Shown here: piece after piece, positions 33,052 through 44,177 of the stretch
Position numbering within the stretch: the stretch's first letter is position 1
How the letters are laid out: every line of letters starts with the position of its first letter
DNA from: Diphasiastrum complanatum
Taxonomy: Eukaryota > Streptophyta > Lycopodiopsida > Lycopodiales > Lycopodiaceae
Reading direction: 5' to 3'
Assembly (NCBI GenBank): GCA_029204225.1
Contig: CM055106.1
Location: 25,193,368-25,257,367, forward strand
Length of the DNA stretch: 64,000 nucleotides
Notes under the pieces: model-generated
Seen by the model: only the letters and a program-made list of their open reading frames with translations
Database searches by the model: none
What the model was told of the DNA's origin: nothing
Translations under genes and position numbers: made by a program

Positions 33052-33953
33052 CCAGATGGAGTCTATTTACTATGTACATGATCCTGATACGCGCTGTCGC
33101 CTTTTTTCTGCCACTGTCTCTCCAGTGGCTCTATATTCAGCAGAGATGTGGTGTCCTGGCTTGTCCAGAGATACTTGGAGTGATATTTCACGTTTGCAAA
33201 TCCTTATGCTTAGCCGGATGATCCGTGCGAAGCAGTCAGTTCCCCATGATATCATACAGGCAGAGTTTGCCTCACCACCTCTGATTGTCGAGGCTATATT
33301 TCGGATTATCACATCCATTCATAGAGTCTCGGAGCTTGATTCATCCAGATATGTTGCTACAGCTTTCACATCCTCTCACAGTCTAGCTAGTCAGCAGGCT
33401 AAGTCCTCATGGTTTCAATGTGTTTCTGACCTTTTAAGTAGGTGGGGTTTATCTATATTTGATCTCCCGAACGGGACACACGCATATATCCGCCAGCAGA
33501 TTTACAGAGCTTACATCAGCACAGTGTGGTCTCACCCAGATCCTACACGGGTCAAGCTTCATTTTTATCACACTCATCTTCTTCAGCTTGATGTTTCCGG
33601 GCTTCCCATTCGGCCGGGTTATGTGTCTCAGACGTTATCTTTCGGCCTGCGTTACCGTCTTGGTCAGTTTAGGGTCTCTTCTCACCAGCTTGCTATTGAG
33701 ACAGACAGATACACAGACACACCTCGACCGCTACGGATTTGTCAGTGCTGCTCTTTACAGGAGATTGAGGATGAGTTCCATTTTATTATCCGATGTCCAG
33801 CCTACTATGAGATCAGAGGCAGATACCATTGCTTATACAGGGATACTCCACTTACACTTGCTTCTTTCCTTGCCCTCTCAGATGCGAGATGTGTTGGTTT
33901 ATTATTGCGAGAGATGTTTACCCTGAGATCTTCCTTTTTACTGGATGTTTCTG
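33049..33953 (+). mobile_element. LINE copy D, first part (5'-truncated ORF2 C-terminal region)
   Basis: Reading is open from the CT tract. The protein aligns along its length with the C-terminal two-thirds of the LINE ORF at 58539-60158: DTRCRLFSATVSPVALYSAE, SRMIRAKQSVPHDIIQAEFA, YIRQQIYRAYISTVW, GQFRVSSHQLAIETDRY, and a CX2CX9HX4C zinc motif (CQCCSLQEIEDEFHFIIRC). The RT catalytic part is missing through 5' truncation. At 33954 chromovirus A is inserted. The remainder of ORF2 and the 3' end resume at 45971. Confidence 0.93.
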
Positions 33954-33958
33954 ATGTG

Positions 33959-34422
33959 AGTTACGGACTACAGGATACAGGCCTACTAGGCTACTCTGCA
34001 TATATTCCGCAGGCCTCCTTACATTTACTTTTGGTTATGTATATTTCTAGTTACGCATTTTATATTAGTCATGTACAGGCCCCAAAGCCTTTTTATATGC
34101 TTATGACCCGCACTGGGTCCTTTTTTATGACATTGACTGGCCTTGGGCCCTTATTATATGGTTATCTGTGGAGTGGGGCCCGTAGGAGGGCGCACTATTT
34201 TCCCTCCACATTTTGCCTCCCTTTACTTTTGAATTCCTATTTTAGGGTTCATTGGTAGGGTATTTATAGGGGCATTTGTACACTCATTTTTCAGATTATG
34301 GATTGGTATTGCTTGGGCTCTTCGTGGGAGAACCTATTGTCTTGTCTATTGCTTGTAGGGCTTTAGTCTATTGCTGTCTTTTATGCTTCATTGATTCAAC
34401 ACCTGAGATTTTGATCATAACT
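33959..34422 (+). repeat. 5' LTR of chromovirus A
   Basis: 464 bp, matched closely by 45520-45970. The differences seen include a 14-bp stretch near 34207 missing in the 3' copy and scattered substitutions, so the insertion is not brand new. CTATTTTAGGGTTC and TATTTATAGGGGC near its middle are a plausible TATA/start region. Confidence 0.95.
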
Positions 34423-34434
34423 TGGTATCAGAGC
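34423..34434 (+). other. Primer-binding site of chromovirus A
   Basis: TGGTATCAGAGC directly follows the LTR end, complementary to initiator tRNA-Met. Confidence 0.95.
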
Positions 34435-34765
34435 ACTTTCCTGATTGCTGAATTTCAGATCTGATTTTTTGATTGGGTGCCCATTTTCCTTGCTGATTTT
34501 TCTCTCTTTGCTGAGGGCTTTCGTCTCTTTGCTTCAGCAACATTCAGCACAGTTTGGAGGAGGACCAACTCCCATCAGAGCATTTTCCTTGGCGGAGCTT
34601 TAGCAGATAGTTAGTGGAAGTACTTCCGCTAAATTTGGCGGCCCAAAAAAAAAAATTTTTTTTTTTTTGGGCAGATTATTTCCGGCGCCGAAGTTCCAAA
34701 TCCTTTTCCCTCTTTTTTTTTGAATCCTCCATTTGATTCAGGGAGAGGATTCCCAGCCATCTTTT

Positions 34766-34945
34766 CAGCATTGATTGGAGGCTGTCCAGCGCCCTACTTC
34801 ATCACATTTTTCAGCCATTGTTCCAACAGAGTTTCAACCATATTTCAGTATTGATTGGAGGCTGTCCATCGCCCTATTTCATCACATTTTCCACAGATTT
34901 CCAGCCATATTTTCAGCATTGATTGGAGGCTGTCCAGCGCCCACT
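34766..34945 (+). repeat. Threefold leader repeat in chromovirus A
   Basis: The unit CAGCATTGATTGGAGGCTGT starts at 34766, 34846 (one change) and 34914. Flanking CATCACATTTT and CAGCCAT blocks are also shared. It lies between the PBS and the gag start. Confidence 0.9.
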
Positions 34946-35184
34946 TTCATTCTCCTTGTGGTCACATTTTCCAGCCAGCTCTTCGCACACGCTTGGAGCT
35001 CTATCGAGAGGTATCTTTGCTGGTTTCTCCTTGCTTTCCACACCTTTTCTTGACATTTGTCATTTCCTTTCTTGCTCTTAGTGTCGTTTGTGTACCTAAA
35101 GCGTATTTGGGGTGACGACAAAAGTCCGCTCCCTCCAATATTAAGCTTTTCATACACTCTCTTCACTTCCTGCATTCCTTGACC

Positions 35185-35412
35185 ATGGATACTTCCCCTA
35201 CATCTTCTGAGCCTCGCATACCGTCTTCCACTTACCTTGACGAAGTACGGCATGAATTCCGAGATCATCTTAGGGAAGTCATGAGTGATGTACGCACTGA
35301 TTTACGCCAGGAGTTACGAGAGACGTTCACTGCTCTTTCTGCCCAGATTGCTACACTATCATTACAGTCCAGTGTTTCTCCACTATCTCCACGTGTTCCC
35401 CCACAGCGTACA
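35185..35412 (+). pseudogene. Gag N-terminus of chromovirus A (split by element B)
   Basis: Opens MDTSPTSSEPRIPSSTYL and continues through a charged helical stretch (DEVRHEFRDHLREVMSDVRT). At 35413 the LTR of element B interrupts it. The remainder of gag is at 41097-41900. Confidence 0.85.
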
Positions 35413-35758
35413 TGTTACGAGCTCGTAACCAGTGCCAAACCCTAGGGAACACAGATAAGTCAGATACCACAGTCAGGGTTAATGACCAACAGGTCAAGAC
35501 AGTGTGAGTAGTGTGCCCCAGCACGGTCCATAGCCATGGCGGGCCTAACACAGCCTAGGGAACCTGTCAGCAGGATAGGGCCCCCAGTTGGGTCCCGACG
35601 TGCAGTCGGCCACGTCAGTGCCACGTGGCCGACACTTGGCAGTAGCATGCTACCAGTCCTCACACTGGGCTAGGAGGGGCTTACTCTATATCAGGGAGTA
35701 GGCAAGGTTGGGTGGATCAGTTAGTGTTTGCCCTACTGTGGTGTTAGGAACTATTACA
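35413..35758 (+). repeat. 5' LTR of chromovirus B
   Basis: 346 bp, near-identical to 40739-41096 apart from an indel of about 12 bp and a few substitutions. It contains the compact palindrome GAGCTCGTAAC near the start and a TCTATATCAGGGAG TATA-like box near 35686. Confidence 0.95.
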
Positions 35759-35759
35759 C

Positions 35760-35772
35760 TGGTATCAGAGCC
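35760..35772 (+). other. Primer-binding site of chromovirus B
   Basis: TGGTATCAGAGCC one base after the LTR end, for initiator tRNA-Met. Confidence 0.93.
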
Positions 35773-36144
35773 AAACAGGTGGCCAAACAGGTGGCTGTCC
35801 AGCCAGGGAGGGCAGAGACAAAAAATTCCGGATTTCTTTTTGTAAATTGCCGGTTTTAACTCGGTTTGTTGGAGCCCCACACCTGAAATCAGATCAGTCA
35901 GCTACTCAACTCAAGAACCGGGAAATTTGGCACCATTTTGAAGCTTTAAACTGGCATTTTCCGGGACAGCAGGTCTGAAATCTTGGGTAAAAGAGCTGAG
36001 AGGGTTCCTCTTCATTCTTTCTTTGGAAGTACGGTCCTCAGAAACAGCTAAGTCATCTTTCCTTTCCCTTGTACAGTTGTAAATTAGTCTTTTAGACTTT
36101 TTTTTTCCTTCAGAGGTTAAGGTAGCTCTCTTTCAGTTCCGAAG

Positions 36145-37751
36145 ATGACCACTCCTCAAGGACCTGATCAACCCCCGGAGAGACGCTTCGACGAACTTGA
36201 AACAGAAGCCTTGGCTTACAGAAAAGGGAAGGAACCCATGGAAGTGGAAGAACAGGAACAGTTCGCCGAAGAACTCGACGAACTAGTTACCAAGGAGCAG
36301 TTTCTCCAATTGGTAACAGAAGTGGATGAACTGAAGTTGGCATCAGCCAATTCCAAGTCCAGTGTGGACGACTCGTTCGCTGAACTCAAAAGCTTGATGT
36401 TGAGTTCCGCGAAAGGAAGCTCCCCTTCCCTCCACTTCTCAGTTATCCCCTTCTCCATATCCATCAGTTTCGGGTGAGACTTTACGGTCTCACCCCAATG
36501 TTTTTAAAGATTTAAAAACCTACTACTTTTAATGGGGAAGAGAAGGATAGAAACGCAGACATTCTACAAACCTTCCTCAACAAATGGAAGAACATTCATG
36601 CTCTTAAACAGACCCCTGACCATTTGCAAGCAATTGAGGCCAGTCTTTCCTTAGGGCTTATGGCCTATAAGTGGTGGTTAAATCTCCAGGAGACTGGGCA
36701 GACTCCCCGGTCATGGAAAGCTTTTGAAGAAGCTTTCCTAAGAGAATTTCTACCAAAAAATGAACTAGATAGAGCCTGGGAAGCCTGGGAAAGAACAGTA
36801 ATGGATAAATCCCTCATCCAATATATCTCGCAGTATCGAGAAGCGATTTTAAAGATTAAAAATATGGATGACTATCAGAAAATCAGGGGATTTGTCCGTG
36901 GCCTCAAAGATGAATATAAAGTAGAGGTCCAGAGAAACTCCCCTACTACCCTTGAGCAAGCTCTCAGATATGCTCAAATCTATGATGATTCAGTGGGTAG
37001 GAAGAGGGCGAGACAGCAGCCACTTTCTGAGCAGCCTCCTCAGAAAGACTTTCAATTTAAAAAGAAATTTTTAAAAAGAAAGAACCAAGATAAATTTAAA
37101 GGTGAAGCTCCTCAGAAACGCCCTTCACTCATCCAGCCCTTAAAACCAGATGATTTTGAGAAAGCCAAACAAGAACGTTTGTGCTTTGTGTGCATGGGCA
37201 AGGGACACACAGTCAGACAGTGTCCCAAGGGGCCTTTCACTAAAAAAGATAAGAAAGATAAAAAACAAGTTCATCTTGTTCAGACTATATGTTTCCCCAG
37301 TGACTCGGCAGTTTCCGAGATCGAAGTGTATCATGAAGATCATGAACACTGTTGCCAGCTGACCTCTGCAATGCTAGCGAGACCCTTCAGCTTTGGGCCG
37401 CATGACCTAGTACGTATGCATGGGAAAGCTGGTAACCAGCCAGTAAGAGTTATGGTTGATGATGGGGCAACCCATAATTTCATCAACTACACCCTGGTTA
37501 AAAAGCTTAAACTACCAGAAGTACCTAGTCAGCACAGGTACATAGTTTCATTAGCTAAGGGTGAAGATAAAAAAATATGGGAAACTATGGTAAGTAAGTT
37601 AAATCTTGGTATTCAGGTGTACCAAGATGAAATAAACTTTCAGATAATGCACCTGGATCGAACAGACATTGTTCTCGAGAGAGATTGGCTCTACAGTTTA
37701 GGACCTTCCCTCCACAGAAACTATCAGGAACACCCTCAGCTTTCAGCATAA
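36145..37751 (+). pseudogene. Gag and protease of chromovirus B, frameshifted near 36478
   Basis: The first frame (36145-36474) is a Glu-rich gag start with a predicted coiled coil (EEQEQFAEELDELVTKEQFL). After a frameshift and stop, the second frame (open to 37751) has the gag core (AYKWWLNLQETGQTPRSWKA), a Lys-rich region, the CCHC knuckle CFVCMGKGHTVRQC (about 37182) and the protease. The protease site reads VMVDDGATHNFINYT where the family normally has D-T/S-G, and the second block reads IVLERDWL instead of the usual VLGxDWL. Both changes suggest a dead protease. A stop at about 37749 lies before RT. Confidence 0.92.
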
Positions 37752-37767
37752 AGGCCGAGAGATCCAG

Positions 37768-39183
37768 TTGCATGGGGAGCATGATGTTCCCAACAGCCCT
37801 ATGGTCTGCAGTTCAGAGCTCTGTCAGCTAATCGGAGACGAAGACCATCAGGTATTCTTATGTGACTTTATTCCTGAAGTTTCTATTTCCAGTTCTATTC
37901 AGCACAAAATCAGTAAATTAGAAACTTTATTGTCTAAATTTAAAGACGTTTTTCCTGAAGATTTGCCACATGGTTTACCACCTAGCAGAGAGGTAGATCA
38001 TGTAATAAACCTAGTACCAGGTACAGCACCTGTTTCTAAACCTCCGTATCGGGTCAGCCGAACAAAGGATGAAGAAATAACTAGGCAGTTAACCGATTAT
38101 CTTGGAAAAGGCCAAATTCAGACCAGTAGTTCACCATGGGCCTCACCAGTCCTATTGGTGAAAAAGAAAGAGGGGTCTATGCATCTTTGCGTAGATTACA
38201 GAGCCCTCAATAAAGTCACAATTAAGAATAAATACCCTATGCCTCGGGCAGACGAGTTGTTTGACCAACTCGACAGGGCTAAGTTTTTTAGTAAAATAGA
38301 CCTCAGATCGGGATATCATCAAGTCCGTATAAAATCGAAAGATGTCTCAAAAACAGCTTTTAGGACTCGTCACGGTCATTATGAGTTTAAGGTGATGCCA
38401 TTTGGGCTCACAAATGCTCCAGCTACCTTTATGACCTTGATGAACAATATCCTCAAACCATACTTGGGTAAGTTTGTAGTCGTATTTTTAGATGACATCC
38501 TCGTCTACAGCAAAACCAGGAAGGAGCATCTAAAACACCTCAGAAAGGTGTTTCGACTGCTCAGAAAGCATAAGCTCTATGCTAAACAATCCAAGTGTGA
38601 ATTCTTCGTTGAAGAAGTAGCATATTTGGGTCACATTATCTCTTCAGATGGGATTAAGATGGACCCAAATAAGGTTAAAGCCATACTCAGTTGGCTGAGA
38701 CCTCAGAATATTTTGGAACTTCAGATCTTTCTTGGTCTGGCGGGATATTACAGACGATTTGTCAAGGAATATGCTCAGATAGCAGTTCCTATGACAAATC
38801 TCCTTAAGGGGAAGGGAAAGGAGTTCATTTGGGAGTCCGCACAGCAGGAGAGCTTTGATGCTCTCAAAACAGCCTTAGCTACAGCACCAGTTTTAAAAGT
38901 CGTCGACCCCAATCAGCCATTTGTGATCGAAACAGATGCTAGCGACTTTGCAGTAGGTGCTGTGCTAACTCAGGGTGGACGGCCAGTTGCGTTCGAGAGT
39001 AAAAAACTCGAGCCAGCTCAGACTAGGTATAGTGCCTATGAAAAGGAACTCTTTTCTATAGTCCATGCCCTTAAGACTTGGAGGCATTATTTGTATCGTG
39101 CCAACTTTGAGGTCCTGACAGACCATGAGAGTCTCAGATACCTTTGCAATCAACCTGAGCTTAGAGGTCGGAAAGCTCGTTAG
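37768..39183 (+). pseudogene. RT and RNase H of chromovirus B (open frame)
   Basis: 471-residue open frame. RT blocks: [83 protein letters not shown], the catalytic box [11 protein letters not shown], and [18 protein letters not shown]. RNase H blocks: [35 protein letters not shown] and [11 protein letters not shown]. All RT/RNase H acidic residues are present. A stop at 39181 cuts it before the RNase H end, which continues in frame (AELMQEFDMFIRYRRGKFN). Confidence 0.94.
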
Positions 39184-39250
39184 GCAGAGTTGATGCAAGA
39201 GTTTGACATGTTTATCAGATATAGACGTGGAAAATTCAATACAGTAGCAG

Positions 39251-40727
39251 ATGCCTATGATAAACGAGCTGAGTTTTACCCAGATTCGTAATGAGTTACT
39301 CGAGTCCTTGAGGGGGAAATGCCAGCATGATGCATTCTTCTCTACTATCTGGAACTCAGTCCAGAGCAGACAGTTACAGACTCCAGAACCAGTTCCCGGG
39401 GCTGGTGCCAGTTCATCCAAGAATACGGCAGCTTCCGTTGAGGATGATGATGAGTCCGAGTATACGTCGTCAGATGACGTTGAGGATTCTAAGCCTGTAT
39501 TACCCAAGCAAACCCCAGTGGTTGAGGGTCAGTTGACTCAAGGATTCAAATGGAAACATTATTCCATTCAGGATGAGTACTTGCTCTATAGAGATAGAGT
39601 ATGTGTCCCCAATTCAGAGGATTATAGGCAGCAGGTCCTATATGAATGTCATGACAATCCTAGCGCGGGACACCCAGGCATACAGAAGACCTATGAGCTT
39701 CTTCGTAGGCAATTTTTCTGGCCCAGTATGAAAAAGGACGTCCACCAATATATAACCAGTTGCCAGAAATGTCAAGTAAATAAAGTAGAGCGTTTAAAGG
39801 CAGGAGGGTTGTTGCATCCCTTAGAAATACCAGCTGGTAAATGGGAGAGTATCTCCATGGATTTTATAGTAGGCCTGCCTAAAACCCTAAAGGGTAATGA
39901 CGCTATATGGGTCACAGTTGACAGTCTGACCAAAATGGCTCATTTCATTCCGACCAAAACAACTGTTAGAGCTCCAGAGTTAGCGAGGTTGTTTGTAGAC
40001 GGGCTATTTAAATTGTACGGTCTACCTTCCGGCATAGTCAGCGACCAGGACAGTAAGTTCACTGGAAATTTTTGGAGGGCAGTATTTTATCATCTCCATA
40101 CTAAAGTTAATATGAGTACCACCAACCATCCTCAGACTGACGGTCAAACAGAAAGGGTAAATCAAGTGCTGGAGGATATGCTTCGTGCATACGTCAGCAA
40201 GAAGCAGACTAATTGGGAGGAGTATCTCTCGATATTAGAGTTTGCTTATAACAGTACCAAACATTCACACAGACGGGATGTGCAGTTCTCCACTGGTGAG
40301 AAAGTCTACTTGAGAGTCCCGGTTGACTCTAAAACCCTCAAATTAGGAGTGTGTGCTAGGTTGTCTCCAAGGTATTGTGGTCCCTTTACCATCAGTAGGA
40401 GACTAGGCGAGGTCACCTGAACTAGAACTCCCACACAGCAGTAAGGTTTTTCCAGTCTTTCATGTAAGTCAGTTACGAAAAGACTTAACCAGATCAGACA
40501 ATCTGGTAGGGGACAGTGTTCTAGTTCTCCCATTGGATCCTCAGCAACCTCCACATGAACCAGAGGAGATTCTTGATAGTAGAGAGACGCAGACTCGTCA
40601 TACTCTATACCGAGAATATCTGGTTAAGTGGAATGATCAGCCTGTTGAGAATGCCACTTGGGAAAGAGGCAGCGTCCTTCGCAAGATTTTTCCAGACTTT
40701 GTCTTAGAGGACCAAGACGGTTCTTAA
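39251..40727 (+). pseudogene. Integrase with chromodomain of chromovirus B, internally deleted
   Basis: The frame 39251-40420 has the zinc finger (HPGIQKTYELLRRQFFW through CQKCQVNKVERLK), the core Asp (SMDFIVGLPK), the second Asp (GIVSDQDSKFTGNFWR) and the Glu region (HPQTDGQTERVNQVLEDMLR). After NSTKHS it jumps to HRRDVQFSTGEKVYLRV; the intervening region usual in relatives (roughly 80 residues) is missing. After a frame break at about 40420 a chromodomain follows (YREYLVKWNDQPVENATWE, 40605-40670), which in this group guides integration to chromatin marks. Confidence 0.92.
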
Positions 40728-40738
40728 GGGGGAGGGAG

Positions 40739-41096
40739 TGTTACAAGCTCGTAACCAGTGCCGAACCCTAGGGAACACAGATAAGTCAGATACCACAGTT
40801 AGGGTCGTGTCCAGCGTACATGACCAACAGGGCAAGACAGTGTGAGTAGTGTGCCCCAGCACGGTCCATAGCCATGGCGGGCCTAACACAGCCTAGGGAC
40901 CCTGTCAGCAGGATAGGGCCCCCAGTTGGGTCCCGACGTGCAGTCGGCCACGACAGTGCCACGTGGCCGACACTTGGCAGTAGCATGCTACCAGTCCTCA
41001 CACTGGGCTAGGAGGGGCTTACTCTATATCAGGGAGTAGGCAAGGTTGGGTGGATCAGTTAGTGTTTGCCCTATTGTGGTGTTAGGAACTATTACA
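40739..41096 (+). repeat. 3' LTR of chromovirus B
   Basis: 358 bp, preceded by the polypurine tract at 40726-40738 and followed by the target duplication GTACA. Confidence 0.95.
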
Positions 41097-42837
41097 GTAC
41101 ATTTCCACCACCCGAGACTCCATCTTCTGGTCCTTTGTCACGAGACTTTAAGGATAAGGTTCAGCTTACTGTGTATTCTGGGTCATCCGATGGGAATGAA
41201 CTCGAGAATTGGTATTCTAAGCTTGAGACCTACTTCCTTATGTTTCCTAAGACTGACATTCAACGGATACATTTGGCTGCTTTACATTTGGAGGGTCGTG
41301 CTGCTACTTGGTGGCGCATGTTTCGCCAGACGGCTTCACACCCTGGCCTTGCTAGTTGGACAGAGTTTATGACAGCACTCCGCCTAGCGATGATTGATCC
41401 TCAGTGGCTTATTCGACAGCGCGACATCTTTCGCAGTTTATCTCACATTGGTGACTTGGCTGCTTATACGACACGGTTTACAGAGCTTTCCTATCTATTC
41501 CCAGATATTGCTCCTCTCGCTACGTTGCTAGTCTACGAGGCGCACTCAGGTATGATGTTTCTTCTTTTTTTCCAGTCACTCTTTCTCACGCCATCTCCCT
41601 TGCTACCGCACTGCAGCACAAGTACTCTCCCATCTCTTCCTCTGTTTCTCGTCCTTCACGTCCTTTCACATGTCCTATTTTTTCCTCTCCATCCTTTGCT
41701 ACTCCCACATCTGTCAGTTCACCTTCGTCCACTCTTCCTTTTGCACCACGTCCTCCTTTTTCTCCTCGTCCTGTTTTTGTTCGTCGCTACTCACAGCCTG
41801 AGATGTCTGAGATCCGTGAAAAGCGCTTATGTTTCAACTGTAAGAGTCCTGATCATATCGCCCGTGATTGCCGACAGCCTGCCATTGCTACTGCCGTCTA
41901 TTTCCATGATGCTGACACACCTGATGATAGTCCTGATTCTACCATATGCCTTCATATTCTTGATGATGACCCACCTGTTGATCAGTTTGCCACACCCACT
42001 GACCCTGTTCCTGATCCCCCTGATCTAGCTGTATGCCATGCTCAGCTTGCTTATGCTACTTGGGCCGGTAAGCCGGGTCGACGCCATATCCGTCTTCGCG
42101 TACGTATCACTGGTCGTGAGTTTATTGCCCTTGTTGACACGGGTAGCACTCACTCGTTTCTCAGCAGTCATATTACTACACGCATTCGTGCTATGCCAGT
42201 CACTACGCCTCATCCCTTGCATGTTGAGGTTGCCAGCACACACTCTTTTCCTAGCACGCAGATGTATCAGCAGCTTTCATATCGGATTGGAGACTTCCTT
42301 GGTCAGGCAAATTTTCATATTATTCCACTTACACGGTACGATCTTATCCTCGGTGCTGATTGGTTTGCATCCCTTGGTGTGGTTACAGTAGACCTCCAGC
42401 AGCAGACATTGACATTCTCTCATGATGGTACTCAGCATATATTTTCCGGTATTGATTCTCGCCAGGACTATCAGCTTATTTCCGGGAAGCAGTTCATACG
42501 GAGCCTCCCGAAGGCCCACTGTGCGGCTATTCTTTCTGTTCAGCCAGTTCAGCCTATTGCGGATGCACCACCTTTGCCACAGGTATTTTCTGAACTGTTG
42601 CGTGAATTTGAGCATGTTTTTAGAGAGCTGACTCAGTTACCACCTTTACGAGATGTCAACCACCATATAGACCTTGTTTCCTCTGCATCACCTCCTTCTC
42701 GTCCTCCTTTTCGTATGTCTATTGTTGAGCGCGAGGAAGTCCAGCGTCAGGTGTCTGATTTATTACGTCAAGGCCTTATTGTTCCTAGCCACAGTCCTTT
42801 TGGTGCTCCTGTTTTACTTGTTGATAAGAAGTATTGA
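41097..42837 (+). pseudogene. Gag C-terminal part, CCHC knuckle, protease and RT start of chromovirus A
   Basis: The gag core continues after the nested element (YSGSSDGNELENWYSKLETY, then LEGRAATWWRMFRQ). A frame change near 41550-41800 leads to the knuckle CFNCKSPDHIARDC (about 41830), the protease FIALVDTGSTHSFLSSHITT (about 42121, a normal DTG) with the second block YDLILGADWFASLG (about 42331), and the start of RT ([12 protein letters not shown]-type block). A TGA follows at about 42835 in the middle of RT. Confidence 0.92.
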
Positions 42838-44177
42838 TTATCGTGCTTTAAATAAACTTACTATCCGTAATCAGTACCCTATCCCTCATATGGATGACTT
42901 GTTTGACCAGTCAAGATCTTTTCTAAACTTGACCTCTGTTTCGGTTATCACCAGATTCGTATGCATCCTCCTGATGAGCACAAGACAGCTTTCCGTACCC
43001 ACTTTGGTCTGTATGAGTTTCGTGTCCTTCCTTTGGGTGTTACCAATGGCCCGCCCACTTTTCAGAATGTCATGAATAACATCTTTCGTCCTCTGCTTGG
43101 AAAGTGTGTCATTGTTTATGTTGACGATATCCTCATTTATAGCACCACTCTCTCTCTTCATGTTCAACACGTTCGTTCTGTTTTTGTTTTGTTAGTTACT
43201 CATCATCTGTATGCTAAACGTTCTAAATGTTCTTTTGTTGTTGTACAAATCGAGTTTTTGGGCTTCTTTGTTACTAATGGTATTGTTCGTCTCGACCCTC
43301 GTAAGGTCGTTCTATTCTTTCATGGCCTGTGCCAGCTGATGTTCATGATGTTCGTATGTTTCTTGGTCTTGCTATCCATCTTCGTAAACCAGTTGCTCAT
43401 TTTGCCACTCTTGCATCTCCTTTGCATGCTCTATTGAAAAAGGAAACTTCGTTTGCTTGGACTCCCGCATGTCAGTCAGCTTTTGATACTTTGAAGGTTA
43501 AGCTTACCACTGCCCCTGTTTTATGTCTTCCAGATTTTTCCCAGCGTTTTGCTGTTGAGACTGATGCTAGTTCCACAGGATTAGGTGCTTTGTTACGTCA
43601 GCGTCAGTGTGTTATAATAGCATATGAATCCCGTCGTCTTCGTTCGTATGAGCAGCGCTATTCCACTCATGAAAAAGAGTTGCTTGCTATCATTTTTGCT
43701 TTAAAGAAGTGGCGTCATTATCTGTATCGTGTTCCGTTTGATGTTTTTACTGATCACCAGTCACTTCGTTATTTGTATACACAAAAGGATCTTAGTGATC
43801 GTCAGTATCGTTGGCTTCAGTTTTTACAGTCCTTTCATTTTGATATTCATTATAAGCCTAGTAAAAGTAACGCTGCTGCTGATGCTTTGTCTCGTTTACC
43901 TGCTCTTACTTACAGTCTTGTTACGTCTCCCCACTCTTGGTATGATGATCGTCCTCAGGCTTATGCCACATGTCCAGACTTTCGTGATATTATGTCGTCT
44001 GCCTCTCGTCCTTCCTCTCACCCTCACCAGGTTTATTCCATTGTTAATCATCGTTTGTTTCACTATGGTTCGTTATGTATTCCCAGCACTCTCGACATAC
44101 GTCCACAGCTCCTTCTTGATGCCCATTCCTCTCCTGTTGGTGGCCATTTTGGTTTTCAGAGTCCTTGTTCCGTTTGA
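42838..44177 (+). pseudogene. RT and RNase H of chromovirus A, in three frames
   Basis: RT continues in shifted frames: [20 protein letters not shown] (about 42838), then [20 protein letters not shown] and the catalytic box VIVYVDDILIYS (about 43112-43145), then PADVHDVRMFLGLAIHLRKP. RNase H follows: VETDASSTGLGALLRQ, YSTHEKELLAIIFALKKW, VFTDHQSLRYLYTQ, and KSNAAADALSRLP. Frameshifts at about 42905-42935, 43320 and 44170 disable it. Confidence 0.92.

Larger units (their letters stand above)
35413..41096 (+). mobile_element. Chromovirus B, a Ty3/gypsy LTR retrotransposon nested in chromovirus A
   Basis: LTRs at 35413-35758 and 40739-41096, both beginning TGTTAC[GA]AGCTCGTAACC and ending CTATTACA. 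The target duplication GTACA is at 35408-35412 and 41097-41101. The PBS is at 35760, and a polypurine tract AAGGGGGAGGGAG lies immediately before the 3' LTR. Gag, CCHC, protease, RT, RNase H, integrase and chromodomain follow in order, with a few frameshifts and stops. Confidence 0.96.

Noticed and set aside
41046-42028. Leu/Pro-rich second half of the 41066-42028 frame
   Set aside because: The gag match ends near 41550. The rest is a shifted reading of the T/C-rich gag-knuckle linker and not a real domain.
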